Notes under the pieces: generated by a model
Databases searched by the model: none
What the model saw: the letters and a program-made list of their open reading frames with translations, nothing else
Told to the model about the DNA's origin: nothing
Shown here: one piece after another, positions 6,597-6,731 of the stretch
How the letters are laid out: each line of letters begins with the position of its first letter
Position numbering within the stretch: the stretch's first letter is position 1
Position numbers and translations under genes: made by a program
NCBI GenBank assembly: GCA_031282385.1
Contig: JAITDV010000319.1
Location: 1 to 6,731 of the forward strand
From: Planctomycetaceae bacterium
GTDB taxonomy: Bacteria; Planctomycetota; Planctomycetia; Pirellulales; Thermoguttaceae
Direction of reading: 5' to 3'
DNA: 6,731 nucleotides

Positions 6597-6731
6597 TCAA
6601 AAAAACCGGATAGCCTTAATTCTACCTGATATTTTTAGATAATAAACCCTCTCTCCTGTTGTCCTTAATAACTCTGAAAATTTTTGGGTCGATTCTGATT
6701 TTTTGAATATTAAAGTGTACAATAAACCGCC
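6597..6731 (-). CDS. Possible 3' end of a gene running in from the right edge
   Basis: On the minus strand one frame is open from the window edge to a TGA at 6597-6599, giving 44 residues ending in LKISGRIKAIRFF. A second frame is also open from the edge to a TAG at 6622-6624 (35 residues), so the true frame cannot be decided from so little sequence. Support for a gene here comes mainly from position: element B starts 19 bp after the TGA, just as element A starts 21 bp after the HEAT stop. No family is recognisable. Confidence 0.3.
   Translation of the reverse strand, partial: GGLLYTLIFKKSESTQKFSELLRTTGERVYYLKISGRIKAIRFF

Overview
The window holds three complete genes, all on the minus strand, plus AT-rich intergenic DNA that carries most of the unusual signals. 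Transcription order, from high to low coordinates: a HEAT-repeat protein (4562-6151), a heavy-metal P1B-type ATPase (2116-4230) and a membrane-anchored BatA/von Willebrand A protein (247-2097). A possible 3' end of a fourth minus-strand gene touches the right edge (6597-6731). No rRNA, tRNA or CRISPR array is visible, and no transposase, integrase or phage gene is recognisable.

The organism is a bacterium of lowish G+C. Large HEAT-repeat proteins, a BatA-type protein with a long C-terminal extension, and start codons lacking clear Shine-Dalgarno sequences would all fit the Planctomycetota/PVC group. This is inference from protein style, not a phylogenetic result; the Bacteroidota remain an alternative.

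The ATPase and BatA genes are 18 bp apart and probably co-transcribed. The HEAT gene is separated from the ATPase by about 330 bp and looks like its own unit. The ATPase exports or imports a soft or transition metal; BatA is an inner-membrane VWA protein of the kind that works with MoxR ATPases, but no MoxR or DUF58 partner is in view. The HEAT protein has no recognisable catalytic domain. No joint function of the three genes can be read from the sequence.

Two repeat families stand out. The first is a 105-bp element present twice in the same orientation (4436-4540 and 6473-6577). The copies align without gaps, with 14 mismatches by eye, and keep an identical hairpin stem. Each copy lies about 20 bp beyond the stop of one minus-strand reading frame and a few hundred bp upstream of the next minus-strand gene. 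The second is a 194-bp MITE-like element (6172-6365) with 18-bp terminal inverted repeats ending in TA and a GC-rich palindromic core. It sits between one 105-bp copy and the HEAT gene start. A 46-bp near-identical inverted copy of one MITE end forms the left edge of the window (1-46), so the three-gene block is bracketed by inverted repeats about 6.1 kb apart.
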